Source of the DNA: Planctomycetota bacterium
GTDB lineage: Bacteria > Planctomycetota > UBA1135 > GCA-002748355
Direction: 5' to 3'
Assembly (NCBI GenBank): GCA_020638795.1
Contig: JACKHW010000007.1
Location: forward strand, 148,842-212,841
Length of the DNA stretch: 64,000 bases
The translations under genes and the position numbers were made by a program. Numbering within the stretch: the first letter of the stretch is position 1; the number at the start of each line of letters is the position of its first letter. Shown here one piece after another: positions 1 to 7,038 of the stretch. The notes below the pieces were generated by a model that was given only the letters and a program-made list of their open reading frames with translations, had not been told where the DNA came from and made no database searches.

Positions 1-651
1 CGGGAGATGATCGCGATACTTCGCTGTGATCACTTGTGCCAACAGACTCGCGCCAGCCAGTCCTTTGTCGATCACTTGCGGCGGTAGATCCGGCGTCCAG
101 ACGCCGACTTCCTCGTGCTTCTTGCACGCGAGCTTCGGTCGGCGCAGCACGCGCACGAAGTAGCTCGCGGGCCGAAACTCGAGCTTCTCTGTGTCTTCGT
201 ACCCGATGATCTCACGAGGCTCGCCGCAGCACGGACATGCGCGCTCCTCGTCGGCGACCTCGATGACTTCCTCGACGCGCGGGATTCCCGAGCCGACTTT
301 GGTGGCCTGGCGTGGCTTGCGCTTGGGCTTCTTCGTCTCGACGACTTCGTCGGCCTCATCGTCGGGCGCCTCATCTGCGTGCGGCGGAATCGCGTCGACG
401 TCTTCGTCTTCGGGGCCGAAGCCCGGCAGGAATGGTTGATTGGAGAAGCGCTCGGTCTTCTTGCCGTGAAGGCGATCACGCAGCTGCGTCCAGAGACGTT
501 CGAAGTCGTCTCGTTGCTGCCGCAAGAGTACGATCTCTTCGCGCAGCTTGGTGATCTCTCGTTCGAGTTCTTCGACGTTCGACACGATGTCGTTGATACG
601 TACGCCGCCTTCGAAGTGCTTACACTTTTCGAGGTTTTCTGTCGTACCAAT
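1..651 (-). CDS. tnpC: IS66 transposase TnpC, N-terminal part (runs off left edge)
   Basis: This is the catalytic DDE transposase of the IS66 element; only the N-terminal ~215 residues are in the window. The translation shows the family order: a leucine-zipper-like coiled coil (NVEELEREITKLREEIVLLR), the linker with KKTERF, an acidic patch rich in D and E, then the IS66 zinc-binding region with ACPCCG and a YEDTEKLEF-like segment. It ends in LAGASLLAQVITAKYRDHLP, typical of the start of the transposase core. The start is uncertain: the frame opens upstream of an ATT at 651, and a GTG lies at 585. It overlaps the end of tnpB in another frame, as is common in IS66. Catalytic residues are beyond the edge. 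Confidence 0.85.
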   Translation of the reverse strand, partial: MGTTENLEKCKHFEGGVRINDIVSNVEELEREITKLREEIVLLRQQRDDFERLWTQLRDRLHGKKTERFSNQPFLPGFGPEDEDVDAIPPHADEAPDDEADEVVETKKPKRKPRQATKVGSGIPRVEEVIEVADEERACPCCGEPREIIGYEDTEKLEFRPASYFVRVLRRPKLACKKHEEVGVWTPDLPPQVIDKGLAGASLLAQVITAKYRDHLP

Positions 652-979
652 TGCGGCGCCGTGCGCGCTCGAAGTCGAGTCCGCCAAGGAGCGCGTGCAG
701 CTCGGTGGACGACAAGCTGAGAATGCTCGCGTCGCTCGCGTTCGGCCACGCGAAGCGACCCTTCTCGAGGCGCTTGAGCAGGAGCCAATAGCCGGACGTT
801 TCCCAGTAGAGGATCTTGATGCGGTTCTTCGACCGATTGCAAAACACGAAGAGGTGGCCGCTCATCGGATCGAGCTCGTACAGATCGCGGGTGCACGCTG
901 CGAGTCCATCGATCGCTTTGCGCAAATCCGTCGCGCCGCGCGCGAGGTAGATGCGGACCTGCGGCGGAAGACTCAGCAC
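620..979 (-). CDS. tnpB: IS66 accessory protein TnpB (Orf2)
   Basis: This 119-residue protein is the conserved IS66 Orf2. Near the N-terminus it has VRIYLARGATDLRKAIDGLA, in the middle the signature GHLFVFCNRSKNRIKILYWE, then the GYWLLLKRLEKGRFAWP block, all diagnostic for the family. The protein is required for IS66 transposition but its biochemical role is poorly defined. Its start overlaps the end of tnpA by 7 bases and its end overlaps the opening of tnpC, which suggests translational coupling. The gene looks intact. Confidence 0.95.
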   Translation of the reverse strand: MLSLPPQVRIYLARGATDLRKAIDGLAACTRDLYELDPMSGHLFVFCNRSKNRIKILYWETSGYWLLLKRLEKGRFAWPNASDASILSLSSTELHALLGGLDFERARRRNWYDRKPRKV

Positions 980-1284
980 GTACTCACCGCCGCGATGAGT
1001 TGGCGCAACTCGTCTGCGTCGTACGGGCGAGGGACGACGATGCGCAAGCCGCCCGGCAGCACGATCTCGAACGACTGCCGTGCTGCGATAGCGGTGTCTG
1101 GTCGAATGTCGACTTCGACGAAGTCCTGGCCACGCTCTCGATCTCGGCGACGCAGCTCACTGCGCCACCAGTAGATCGTCATCACGGACAAGCCGTGAAC
1201 GTCGGCGAAGTCCCGCGTCGACAGCGCGCTGTTGTCGAGTTGGGCGAGGAGGCTGCGCATCTCGCGCTCGCGTGGAGTGGGCAT
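973..1284 (-). CDS. tnpA: IS66 accessory protein TnpA (Orf1)
   Basis: This is a 103-residue IS66 Orf1-type protein. The N-terminal half reads like a helix-turn-helix (STRDFADVHGLSVMTIYWWR), matching the DNA-binding part of IS66 TnpA. The C-terminal half (FEIVLPGGLRIVVP...) matches the short IS66 TnpA tail. It is the first gene of the insertion sequence, and the next gene (tnpB) overlaps its end by 7 bases. It sits on top of the 3' part of the frame of the neighbouring phage replication gene, which implies that the latter frame is read-through into the IS rather than native sequence. Confidence 0.88.
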   Translation of the reverse strand: MPTPREREMRSLLAQLDNSALSTRDFADVHGLSVMTIYWWRSELRRRDRERGQDFVEVDIRPDTAIAARQSFEIVLPGGLRIVVPRPYDADELRQLIAAVSTC

Positions 1285-2195
1285 CCATACGATCGTGAGC
1301 CGGTCGCGAGGCGCTTTTCAGATGGGGTTCGTCGGGTGCATACGAAGATTCCGAGCACCCGCATGCGGTTGTCGAGCGCGGCGACCTCCGGTGGCAGCCC
1401 CTCGGATCCGCCAGTGGATCCGTCCGCAGCCTGCGGCTGGTGACCGGGGCCAGGACGGGTGGCAGCCAGCCGGTCCGTCGGTGGATGTCCATGCGCCAGC
1501 CGGGCCAGGGTACTGGCGTACCGGGTTGTACCGCCGTTCAGGTCAGGGTCAGGGTCAGGTACTTTCTGACTCTGACTCTGACTCTCCCGCGGATCTCCGC
1601 GGGCCATCCCGCCGTCGCGGGCGCTCGCGGGGTTTGGCGGGCGTTCGCGGGCACTCGCGGGCACTCGCGGGGTTTGGCGGGCAGCTCGCGGGCAGCTCGC
1701 GAGGTCTTGGCGGGCGCCCTCGTCTCGCGGGCTCGACTCTTCTGCTGGTTGGTCCGGAGCACTGGCTGCATCGGCAGTCCGTGCTTTCGCCGCGTAGCGA
1801 CACTTCTCGGAACACCACGTGTGCCCCTTCCTCGACGGGACGAACGTCCGTCCGCACTGGCCGCACTCCGCGTGGTGCGCATCCTCAGGGTCCACCGAGG
1901 GGCGGCCGTTCCAGTTGTCGAAGCCAGGGATGACGATGTCGCCATCGGATCCGCGCTCGAGCAGCCCGCTCTCGAAGCAGGCCTCGAGAGCCGCCTGAGC
2001 TCGCTCGAGCGTGAACCCGTACGCCGCCAGCTTCATGAAGAGGCTCGCCTCGGACACACCTGGGACAGTGCCTTGGTGCTTGCCCCGGTAGTTGTCACAC
2101 AGGATGAGCTGGAAGACGATCCCGCCGTCGAGACCGGCCTTCCAGACCTTGGGGTTCTCCCAGAACCCGCTGTCGAGCTTGACCCAGGATGTCAT
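1182..2195 (-). CDS. Phage-type replication/replisome-organiser-like protein, 3' end probably truncated by IS66
   Basis: The start at 2195 (MTSWVKLDSGFWENPKV) overlaps the rusA stop as ATGA. The first ~110 residues look like phage replication-initiation or replisome-organiser N-domains: a short winged-helix-like region with an AAYGFTLERAQAALEA helix and DIVIPGFDNWN. A zinc-finger-like segment follows with CGQC and WCSEKC (about residues 105-130). A low-complexity linker (SQSQSQ, DPDPD) is encoded by repetitive DNA at 1545-1700. The last ~45 codons lie inside the presumed IS66 element, so the native C-terminus is probably lost; the frame closes at 1182 on top of tnpA. The replication role is inferred from the N-domain pattern and the RusA neighbour. 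Confidence 0.6.
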   Translation of the reverse strand: MTSWVKLDSGFWENPKVWKAGLDGGIVFQLILCDNYRGKHQGTVPGVSEASLFMKLAAYGFTLERAQAALEACFESGLLERGSDGDIVIPGFDNWNGRPSVDPEDAHHAECGQCGRTFVPSRKGHTWCSEKCRYAAKARTADAASAPDQPAEESSPRDEGARQDLASCPRAARQTPRVPASARERPPNPASARDGGMARGDPRESQSQSQKVPDPDPDLNGGTTRYASTLARLAHGHPPTDRLAATRPGPGHQPQAADGSTGGSEGLPPEVAALDNRMRVLGIFVCTRRTPSEKRLATGSRSYGCPLHASARCAASSPNSTTARCRRGTSPTFTACP

Positions 2196-2632
2196 TCGAA
2201 GCCCTCCGGAAAGCGCTCGATGCAATGCCGTCGGATCTGCGAGTCGTCTCGATAGACGACCTTGTTCAGCGCGTCGCAGATCGTCGACAGCGTGTTGTCG
2301 GTGTCCTTCTGACGCCCCGAGGCGATCCGCTTCGGCGGCCGCGGTCCGAGCGACACGATTTCGATTCGCGTGCGCTGGCGCGGCACGTGGATCCTGACGT
2401 CCATCGCGAGCTCGTCGTCCGCGAAGAGCGGAGCCCTGGCTGCCTGCGCGAGGTAGCCGATGGCCTGCATCTCCGAACTGACGTGCTTCTCGGTCTTGAT
2501 GTACGGCGTTCCTCGCTTGCACAGCGGGCAGACCCGCTGCTTCTTCCAAGCGATGCGCTTCCGGTTCTTCGACGAGTTCGGCACGAAGTCGACCTCGAAC
2601 ACGAAGCTGCGTGTGTGTCCTCCCCTCTGCAT
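2192..2632 (-). CDS. rusA: RusA-family Holliday-junction resolvase (crossover junction endodeoxyribonuclease)
   Basis: This 146-residue protein has the RusA core: the acidic metal-binding signature DTDNTLSTICDALNKVVYRD followed by DSQI corresponds to the D-x-D-N-x-x-K/D-x-x-x-D-x-L motif and the DDsqI strand. RusA homodimers cut four-way junctions during phage replication and recombination. Unusually, an insert before the core contains CPLCKRG, a possible half zinc site (residues about 35-41). It is preceded by a small uncharacterised gene and followed with ATGA overlap by the replication-like gene, a typical layout of a prophage early region. Family assignment is firm; phage origin is inferred from context. 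Confidence 0.85.
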   Translation of the reverse strand: MQRGGHTRSFVFEVDFVPNSSKNRKRIAWKKQRVCPLCKRGTPYIKTEKHVSSEMQAIGYLAQAARAPLFADDELAMDVRIHVPRQRTRIEIVSLGPRPPKRIASGRQKDTDNTLSTICDALNKVVYRDDSQIRRHCIERFPEGFE

Positions 2633-2645
2633 GGGTCCGAGGTCC

Positions 2646-3008
2646 CTAGGAGGACGTGCCGGGAGCCGGCTCGTTGAGGTTCACGATCTCGCCGGGCACG
2701 TCGAGGACTCGACCGGGACCCGGAAGCTTCTCGTCGATGACCTTTCGAGCCGATTCCTCGATCTCGGTCTCGAGACAGAACTCCTCGAGCAGCGTGTTGC
2801 CATCGAGCGTCGCACGCAACGCCTCGCGCAGCACGGCGAGGTTCGCCATGTGCAGACACTTCCCGTGGGGCGTCGCGTCAGCAATGCAGGTCTCTTCCAC
2901 CTGCGCCATGCCCTCGAGGATCAGCGCGACTCGGCGGCGCTCCTCTCGCACCGCCTTCTTGCAGCACTCGTCCAGCGACGAATTCGCGAACCAGGCTTCG
3001 TAGCCCAT
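2646..3008 (-). CDS. Hypothetical protein, phage-type small gene
   Basis: This is a 120-residue protein of unknown function. It begins MGYEAWFANSSLDECCKKAV and is mostly helical and charged, with a cysteine pair near residue 15 and further cysteines in the middle (EETCIAD, HGKCLHMANL). No recognised motif is seen. It stands 13 bases upstream of rusA in the same direction, so it is probably the first gene of the same early operon. It could be a small phage regulatory or DNA-metabolism protein, but nothing in the sequence proves it. Confidence 0.55.
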   Translation of the reverse strand: MGYEAWFANSSLDECCKKAVREERRRVALILEGMAQVEETCIADATPHGKCLHMANLAVLREALRATLDGNTLLEEFCLETEIEESARKVIDEKLPGPGRVLDVPGEIVNLNEPAPGTSS

Positions 3009-3490
3009 GAGGGTCCCCTCCCAATCGACAGAGAAGGCCGGCCCGCGTCGGCACGCGAGCCGACCGAGGAATCAGTCCCGCGGCAAGCGGAACCAGGAAT
3101 GAAGGCGCGAGGCGGCGCAGCCGGCGAAGACACGTGGACCCTCTCCCAAGCCCCAACGTGCGATCGCTGCCGGGTCTTCGCCGGCCTCGCGTGTGTGAAG
3201 GTGCGCGCAGCTATCTCGCCTTTTCGCTACGCGCAACGCGGGTTTCGGACCCCAGAGGCAGCCCGACGAGCCACGATTCAACCGGCCCGCGGACCGGCAT
3301 CGAAGTCCCCTAGCGCGGGGAGTTAGTGCGGTGCGAGTGACCCTCATGCGGCCACCTCAAGCGGGTGTCCGCTGCGGGTGTCCTTCACCCGATTTCGACC
3401 CTGTTTTGAGGCTCCGGAGCGTGCTTGCTCGACGGGCCGATTCCGCGTATTTACAGGGCTGGAGGGCGGTTCATAAGGTCTCGGCCGCCG
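3009..3490. other. Intergenic stretch at the end of the integrated element, no convincing gene
   Basis: About 480 bases between the start of the small phage gene and the tRNA remnant. The open frames here are short, arginine-rich and antisense-like, with no recognisable family. No integrase or excisionase is visible. The stretch probably carries the promoter of the leftward phage operon and the arm of the attachment site. Confidence 0.5.
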
Positions 3491-3535
3491 TTTGGGAGCT
3501 GGGGGTCGTGGGTTCGAATCCCACCTGCCCGACCA
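3491..3535 (+). other. 3' half of tRNA-Pro(TGG): element attachment site remnant
   Basis: The 45 bases match tRNA positions 32 to 76: anticodon loop TTTGGGA (anticodon TGG at 3493-3495), 3' anticodon stem GCTGG, variable GGGTC, a perfect T-arm GTGGG-TTCGAAT-CCCAC, 3' acceptor strand CTGCCCG, discriminator A and an encoded CCA. The 5' side needed for pairing (CCAGC, and CGGGCAG for the acceptor) is absent upstream: the bases before the loop are CGCCG, which do not pair. This is therefore not a functional tRNA but a duplicated 3' end produced by site-specific integration, with the element lying to the left. Confidence 0.75.
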
Positions 3536-3565
3536 CATGGCCGCCGCGCAGGCAGACCAGCGCGG

Positions 3566-4954
3566 TCAGAGCTTGATCCCCATCATGTAGTAGAAGAACA
3601 GCGCGGGATCATCGTCGCCGCGCACCGAGCCGACCGTGCGGGCGTCGCGCGAGCCCGAACCCGCGAGGAACATGCTCGCACCCGCTTCGCCCCAGAGACC
3701 GCTTCCGAGGTCGTGGCGATACGTGATGTCGATCTCGTTCCCCATCTTGTCGGACCCACCGACGACGCCGGGGGACAGTGTCAGAACCGGACCGCCGAAG
3801 CGATCGGTTGGCTCCATCGACTGGAACATGTGCCAAGCGACCTTCAGCTTGGACTTGGCGGCAGGTTGGATCTCGGCGTGGACCGCGAAGTGCAGCATGT
3901 TCTCCCACAACGCGAAGTCCATCTGGCCCCAGTAGGCATGCGCGAACGGAATGAGGCTGTTGAAGCGCTCGTTGTCGTTCGTCCCTGGCTTGTTGCCGCT
4001 CGCGATGTCGGCCTCGACCATGAACCGCGGCTTCAGATCGTCGTCGAGTTGGATTCCCGCGTCCGCGTGAACACCGTAGGTCTTGATGAACGGAATGTCG
4101 CGCCCGTCGACTTCGCCGACCTGGGTCGCGGCCTCCGCCCCGACGAAGAAGCCCGAATCGAACGTCTGCCGCGCGCGACCGCCAAAGGTCCAGCGGTGCT
4201 CGGTGCCGTTCGCGATCGTCTCTTCGTTGAGCAACAAGATCGCATAGAGGTCCGTGTCGAGACCGTTCTCCTGCTTGCAGTTCCAATAGGCGCCGTTGAT
4301 CCACGCGCCACGATTGTCGGTCTGCAATGCGTCGTTGTTGATGATCGTCGCGAAGCCGGTCAGCGTCGATTGCTCGCCGGTGTCATAGACACCGACGACG
4401 CCATCGAGTGCGCGGGCCTGATCGAGCCAGTTGAGTGAGCTCACGAGACGCTGCTCCCCGAGAGCGACCTCTTGGCGGCCGATCTTGAGGAGCAAGTCCT
4501 CGTGGGCTTTCCACTCGAGGAATGCCTGGTGCATGTCGAAGCCGTCCGCAGAGCGATCCGTGGTCGACGTCTCTTCGCCGAACTGACGAGTGTCCGCGAC
4601 CTGCAGGAAGGCGCGCACATCGTCGTTCACGTCGAAGTCGAGTGCGATACGCGCGCGCTGACCGACGAAGAACGGATCGGTTCCCGCGTCGTTCTTGAAG
4701 TCGTAGTTCTGCCGCGATTCCGCACGCCAGCGAAGCTCGCCGCTGACTTTGATCTTCTTGGAGTTCGGCAGCTCGAACTCGAGCGCGTGCGACGTCTCGC
4801 CGCCTTCGGTCGCCGGCCTGTCCTGAGTGCGTAGTCCTGCACTCGAGAGCGCCACGCAAAACGCGACGCTGAGCCACACGGCATGCGACGAACGCTGCAG
4901 ACGAATCACGGGAACGCCCGCAGAACGAAGTGGATCCTGAGAGAGGTGTTGCAT
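3566..4954 (-). CDS. Alginate-export-family outer-membrane beta-barrel protein
   Basis: A secreted beta-barrel of about 460 residues. From the ATG at 4954 there is a signal-like segment (WLSVAFCVALSSAG) and then repeated amphipathic strands: KIKVSGELRWRAESRQNYDF, QRARIALDFDVNDDVRAFLQ, LLLKIGRQEVALGEQRLVSS, the last being the most typical part of the alginate-export (AlgE-like) porin family. It ends in an aromatic-rich strand (ALFFYYMMGIKL), suitable for BAM recognition. The frame is open to an ATG at 5077, but the codons before 4954 look non-coding and would cover the palindromes at 5048-5105. It is divergent from the nitrate operon. Substrate is unknown; it may be a general anion or polysaccharide pore. 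Confidence 0.72.
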   Translation of the reverse strand: MQHLSQDPLRSAGVPVIRLQRSSHAVWLSVAFCVALSSAGLRTQDRPATEGGETSHALEFELPNSKKIKVSGELRWRAESRQNYDFKNDAGTDPFFVGQRARIALDFDVNDDVRAFLQVADTRQFGEETSTTDRSADGFDMHQAFLEWKAHEDLLLKIGRQEVALGEQRLVSSLNWLDQARALDGVVGVYDTGEQSTLTGFATIINNDALQTDNRGAWINGAYWNCKQENGLDTDLYAILLLNEETIANGTEHRWTFGGRARQTFDSGFFVGAEAATQVGEVDGRDIPFIKTYGVHADAGIQLDDDLKPRFMVEADIASGNKPGTNDNERFNSLIPFAHAYWGQMDFALWENMLHFAVHAEIQPAAKSKLKVAWHMFQSMEPTDRFGGPVLTLSPGVVGGSDKMGNEIDITYRHDLGSGLWGEAGASMFLAGSGSRDARTVGSVRGDDDPALFFYYMMGIKL

Positions 4955-5047
4955 GAAGCGTGCGCGAAGCAACATGCAGGCCACGTGAGCGTGCTGCTTC
5001 GCGTTGTGCGATCCCGCGCCGCTACGACGCGGATCGAGGCGCGAAAC

Positions 5048-5105
5048 TCGCACACGTGCGAGAGTTCGGAGTCGCACTGGTGCGACTCCAGTCGCATTCT
5101 TGCGA
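5048..5105. promoter_or_regulatory. Three tandem TCGCA-N4-TGCGA palindromes (putative operators)
   Basis: Perfect dyads occur at 5048-5061 (spacer CACG), 5072-5085 (spacer CTGG, extended to 9-bp arms GGAGTCGCA/TGCGACTCC) and 5092-5105 (spacer TTCT). Their centres are 24 and 20 bp apart, about two helical turns, so dimers would sit on one DNA face. They lie between the porin gene and the Rieske-cytochrome-Nap operon. The 5-4-5 geometry is that of CRP/FNR-family sites (FNR is TTGAT-N4-ATCAA). The regulator is not in the window. Confidence 0.6.
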
Positions 5106-5274
5106 GCGAATCGATGCAGCCTCCGCGAGGCAACGGGCGCGGTTGCCGGATCGCCGGTCGTTCGACAGTAGGCCCAACTCTTGCATGCGTTTCACGCCTC
5201 GCGCATAAGGACCGTTCGTTCGATCGTTCCTCACGCTTCTCGCGGCACGTCCTCAACCCCTCGCACCGTTCCTC

Positions 5275-5928
5275 ATGACTTCGTCCTCGGCCGACGCACA
5301 CGACCACGATCCATCTCCATCGAACCCACAGGAAAAGCGTCTGGCGCGAGGCCCCCTGGTGCTCATGGGGGCCGGCCTCGTCGCGAGCTATGGAACGCTG
5401 GCGTGGTTCGCGAGTCGCTTCCTCTACCCGAAGCGGGACGAAGAGGGCGCGTGGCTCTTCGTGTGCACCGTGAACCGTCTCGAGCCCGGCTCGTCACTAC
5501 TCTTCAAGATCCCCGGTGGTGAGACGATCGCGGTGGCGCGCAATGGACGAGGTGCCGACGCCGGCGATTTCGTCGCGCTCTCGTCGACGTGCCCCCACCT
5601 CGGATGTCAGGTGCACTGGGAGGCGAACAAGGACCGCTTCTTCTGCCCATGCCACAACGGCGCGTTCGATCGCGGTGGCAAAGCGATCGCAGGTCCGCCC
5701 GCTCAGGCAGGGACCGACCTCAAGCAGTACCGCCTGCGCGTCGACGGCAGCCTCCTCTATATCAACGTGCCGTCCGAACTGCTGGCAAAGGCGGAACCGA
5801 ACGGAAAGCCCGCACGGGAAGCGCGCGGAGAGTTGCACGGAAGAATCGTCGAGCGCGTCGCCGTGCGTGGCCCCGGACACGACCCGTGCCTCGCGCCGCG
5901 AAACCCCGAGACGTCGAGGGAGTGCTGA
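5275..5928 (+). CDS. Rieske [2Fe-2S] protein of a cytochrome bc-type complex
   Basis: This 217-residue protein has a short polar N-terminus, one membrane anchor (about residues 27-50, LVLMGAGLVASYGTLAWF) and a C-terminal Rieske domain facing the periplasm. Cluster ligands are in CPHLGC (106-111) and CPCH (124-127). The following GAFDRGGKAIAGPP loop is the usual proline-rich loop. It accepts electrons from quinol oxidised by the cytochrome b encoded 2 bases downstream. It is the first gene of a five-gene unit (Rieske, cytochrome b, octaheme cytochrome, NapA, NapB-like), so the complex probably passes electrons to the periplasmic nitrogen-oxide reductases rather than to an oxidase. The C-terminal tail of about 45 residues after the Rieske fold is charged and of no known family. 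Confidence 0.9.
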   Translation: MTSSSADAHDHDPSPSNPQEKRLARGPLVLMGAGLVASYGTLAWFASRFLYPKRDEEGAWLFVCTVNRLEPGSSLLFKIPGGETIAVARNGRGADAGDFVALSSTCPHLGCQVHWEANKDRFFCPCHNGAFDRGGKAIAGPPAQAGTDLKQYRLRVDGSLLYINVPSELLAKAEPNGKPAREARGELHGRIVERVAVRGPGHDPCLAPRNPETSREC

Positions 5929-5930
5929 TC

Positions 5931-6971
5931 ATGACCGCTGGTTCTTGGCTTCGAGAACGCTTCCCCGTCGACGGCGACCAGCTCAGAGAACTCACCAACG
6001 AGCCCGTCCCCGCGCATCTCAAGCGTTGGTGGTTCTGCCTCGGTGGCACGCCTGCCTATCTCTTCCTCGTCCAGATCGTGACGGGCATCCTGCTCGCGTT
6101 CTACTACCAGGCCTCATCGACGAACGCGTACGAATCGGTGCGCCACATCACCGAGGACCTCGAGTACGGTTGGTTCTTGCGCGGGATCCACAAGTGGGGT
6201 GCGACCCTCATGGTCGCGAGCGTGATCCTCCACCAGATGCGCGTCTACTTCACCGGCGCATACCGCAAGCCGCGCGAACTCAACTGGATCGTCGGGATGT
6301 TCATCCTCCTGTGCACACTCGTGCTCGGGTTCACGGGCTACAGCCTCGTCGGCGAGCAACTCAGCTACTGGGCCGCGACGGTAGGCGCCAACATCACGAA
6401 CAACGTTCCACTCATCGGCCCGACACTCGGACGCTTGTTGATCGCGGGAGATCAGATCAACCCGCAGACGCTGCCTCGCTTCTTCATCCTGCATGGCGCG
6501 GTGTTGCCGGTCGTGCTGGTCCTGCTGCTCTTCTTGCACATCACGATCCTGCGCCTCCACGGTGTCACGGACTTCGGCGCGACCAAGGAAGAAAAGGAGA
6601 AGCGCTTCGACTTCTTCCCCGATCACTTCCTGACCGAAGTCACGATCGGCCTCGTGCTGATGATCTTGTTGACCGTGCTCGCAACGGTGTTCCCGGTGGG
6701 CATGGGCCCGGCAGCCGACCCACTCTCGACGCCCGAAGTCATCAAGCCGGAGTGGTTCTTCCTCGTCACGTTCCGCTGGCTCAAGCTCATGCCGATCACG
6801 GCCGCGATCCTGAGCCTCGGATTCATCTTCTTCGTGATGTTGATCTGGCCGTTCATCGACGGGTGGTTCCGCAAGCGCCGTCCCGCGAGCGAGCTCAGCG
6901 TGTGGATCGGCATCCTCGCCGTCTTGGCAATCATCGGCCTCACGGTCTGGGAAGCTCTCGTGCAGCACTGA
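5931..6971 (+). CDS. Cytochrome b (b6 and subunit IV regions joined)
   Basis: A 346-residue integral membrane protein with about eight hydrophobic segments. Two histidine pairs for the two b hemes are visible: GIHKWGATLMVASVILHQ and FFILHGAVLPVVLVLLLFLH. The C-terminal part matches subunit IV, with the quinol-site motif PEWF in place of the usual PEWY (after STPEVIK). The start is the ATG at 5931, two bases after the Rieske stop; longer upstream frames are out-of-phase reading of the Rieske gene. With the Rieske protein it forms a minimal quinol:acceptor oxidoreductase; no cytochrome c1 gene is present, so a multiheme partner downstream probably fills that role. Confidence 0.93.
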   Translation: MTAGSWLRERFPVDGDQLRELTNEPVPAHLKRWWFCLGGTPAYLFLVQIVTGILLAFYYQASSTNAYESVRHITEDLEYGWFLRGIHKWGATLMVASVILHQMRVYFTGAYRKPRELNWIVGMFILLCTLVLGFTGYSLVGEQLSYWAATVGANITNNVPLIGPTLGRLLIAGDQINPQTLPRFFILHGAVLPVVLVLLLFLHITILRLHGVTDFGATKEEKEKRFDFFPDHFLTEVTIGLVLMILLTVLATVFPVGMGPAADPLSTPEVIKPEWFFLVTFRWLKLMPITAAILSLGFIFFVMLIWPFIDGWFRKRRPASELSVWIGILAVLAIIGLTVWEALVQH

Positions 6972-7038
6972 TTCCCAGCCTGATCGACCTACCTCGTATT
7001 CACCACGATCGTCCCGACCTTACTCCAAACCCCGGATC

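Larger units (their letters stand above)
1..1321 (-). mobile_element. IS66-family insertion sequence (partial, right part)
   Basis: Three consecutive minus-strand genes have the IS66 order tnpA-tnpB-tnpC, with tnpA and tnpB overlapping and tnpC starting close to the tnpB stop. The element runs off the left edge of the window, so its left end is not visible. The right boundary is set at about 1321, where the minus strand reads TGAAAAGCGCCTCGC just outside tnpA. This resembles an IS66 terminal repeat, but it cannot be confirmed without the other end and the 8-bp target duplication. Confidence 0.75.
1..3535. mobile_element. Right end of an integrated prophage-like element
   Basis: The left end of the window holds phage-type genes (RusA resolvase, replication-like protein, small unknown) all on the minus strand, plus an IS66 copy. 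It is bounded on the right by an orphan 3' half of a tRNA-Pro at 3491-3535. To the right, ordinary housekeeping and respiratory genes begin. Integration into the anticodon loop of a tRNA gene leaves exactly such a 3' half at one end. The reconstituted tRNA and the integrase should lie to the left of the window. Confidence 0.6.

Noticed and set aside
72..896. Minus-strand 274-codon frame considered as the IS66 transposase
   Set aside because: The true transposase lies in another frame, where ACPCCG and other IS66 residues are visible.
1540..1700. Dense short repeats that could look like a CRISPR or satellite array
   Set aside because: They are short GC-rich and hexanucleotide repeats within the linker of the replication gene with no conserved repeat-spacer layout.
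3344..3538. Minus-strand 64-residue frame across the tRNA remnant
   Set aside because: Its start WSGRWDSNPRPPAP is the usual false protein read opposite tRNA sequence.
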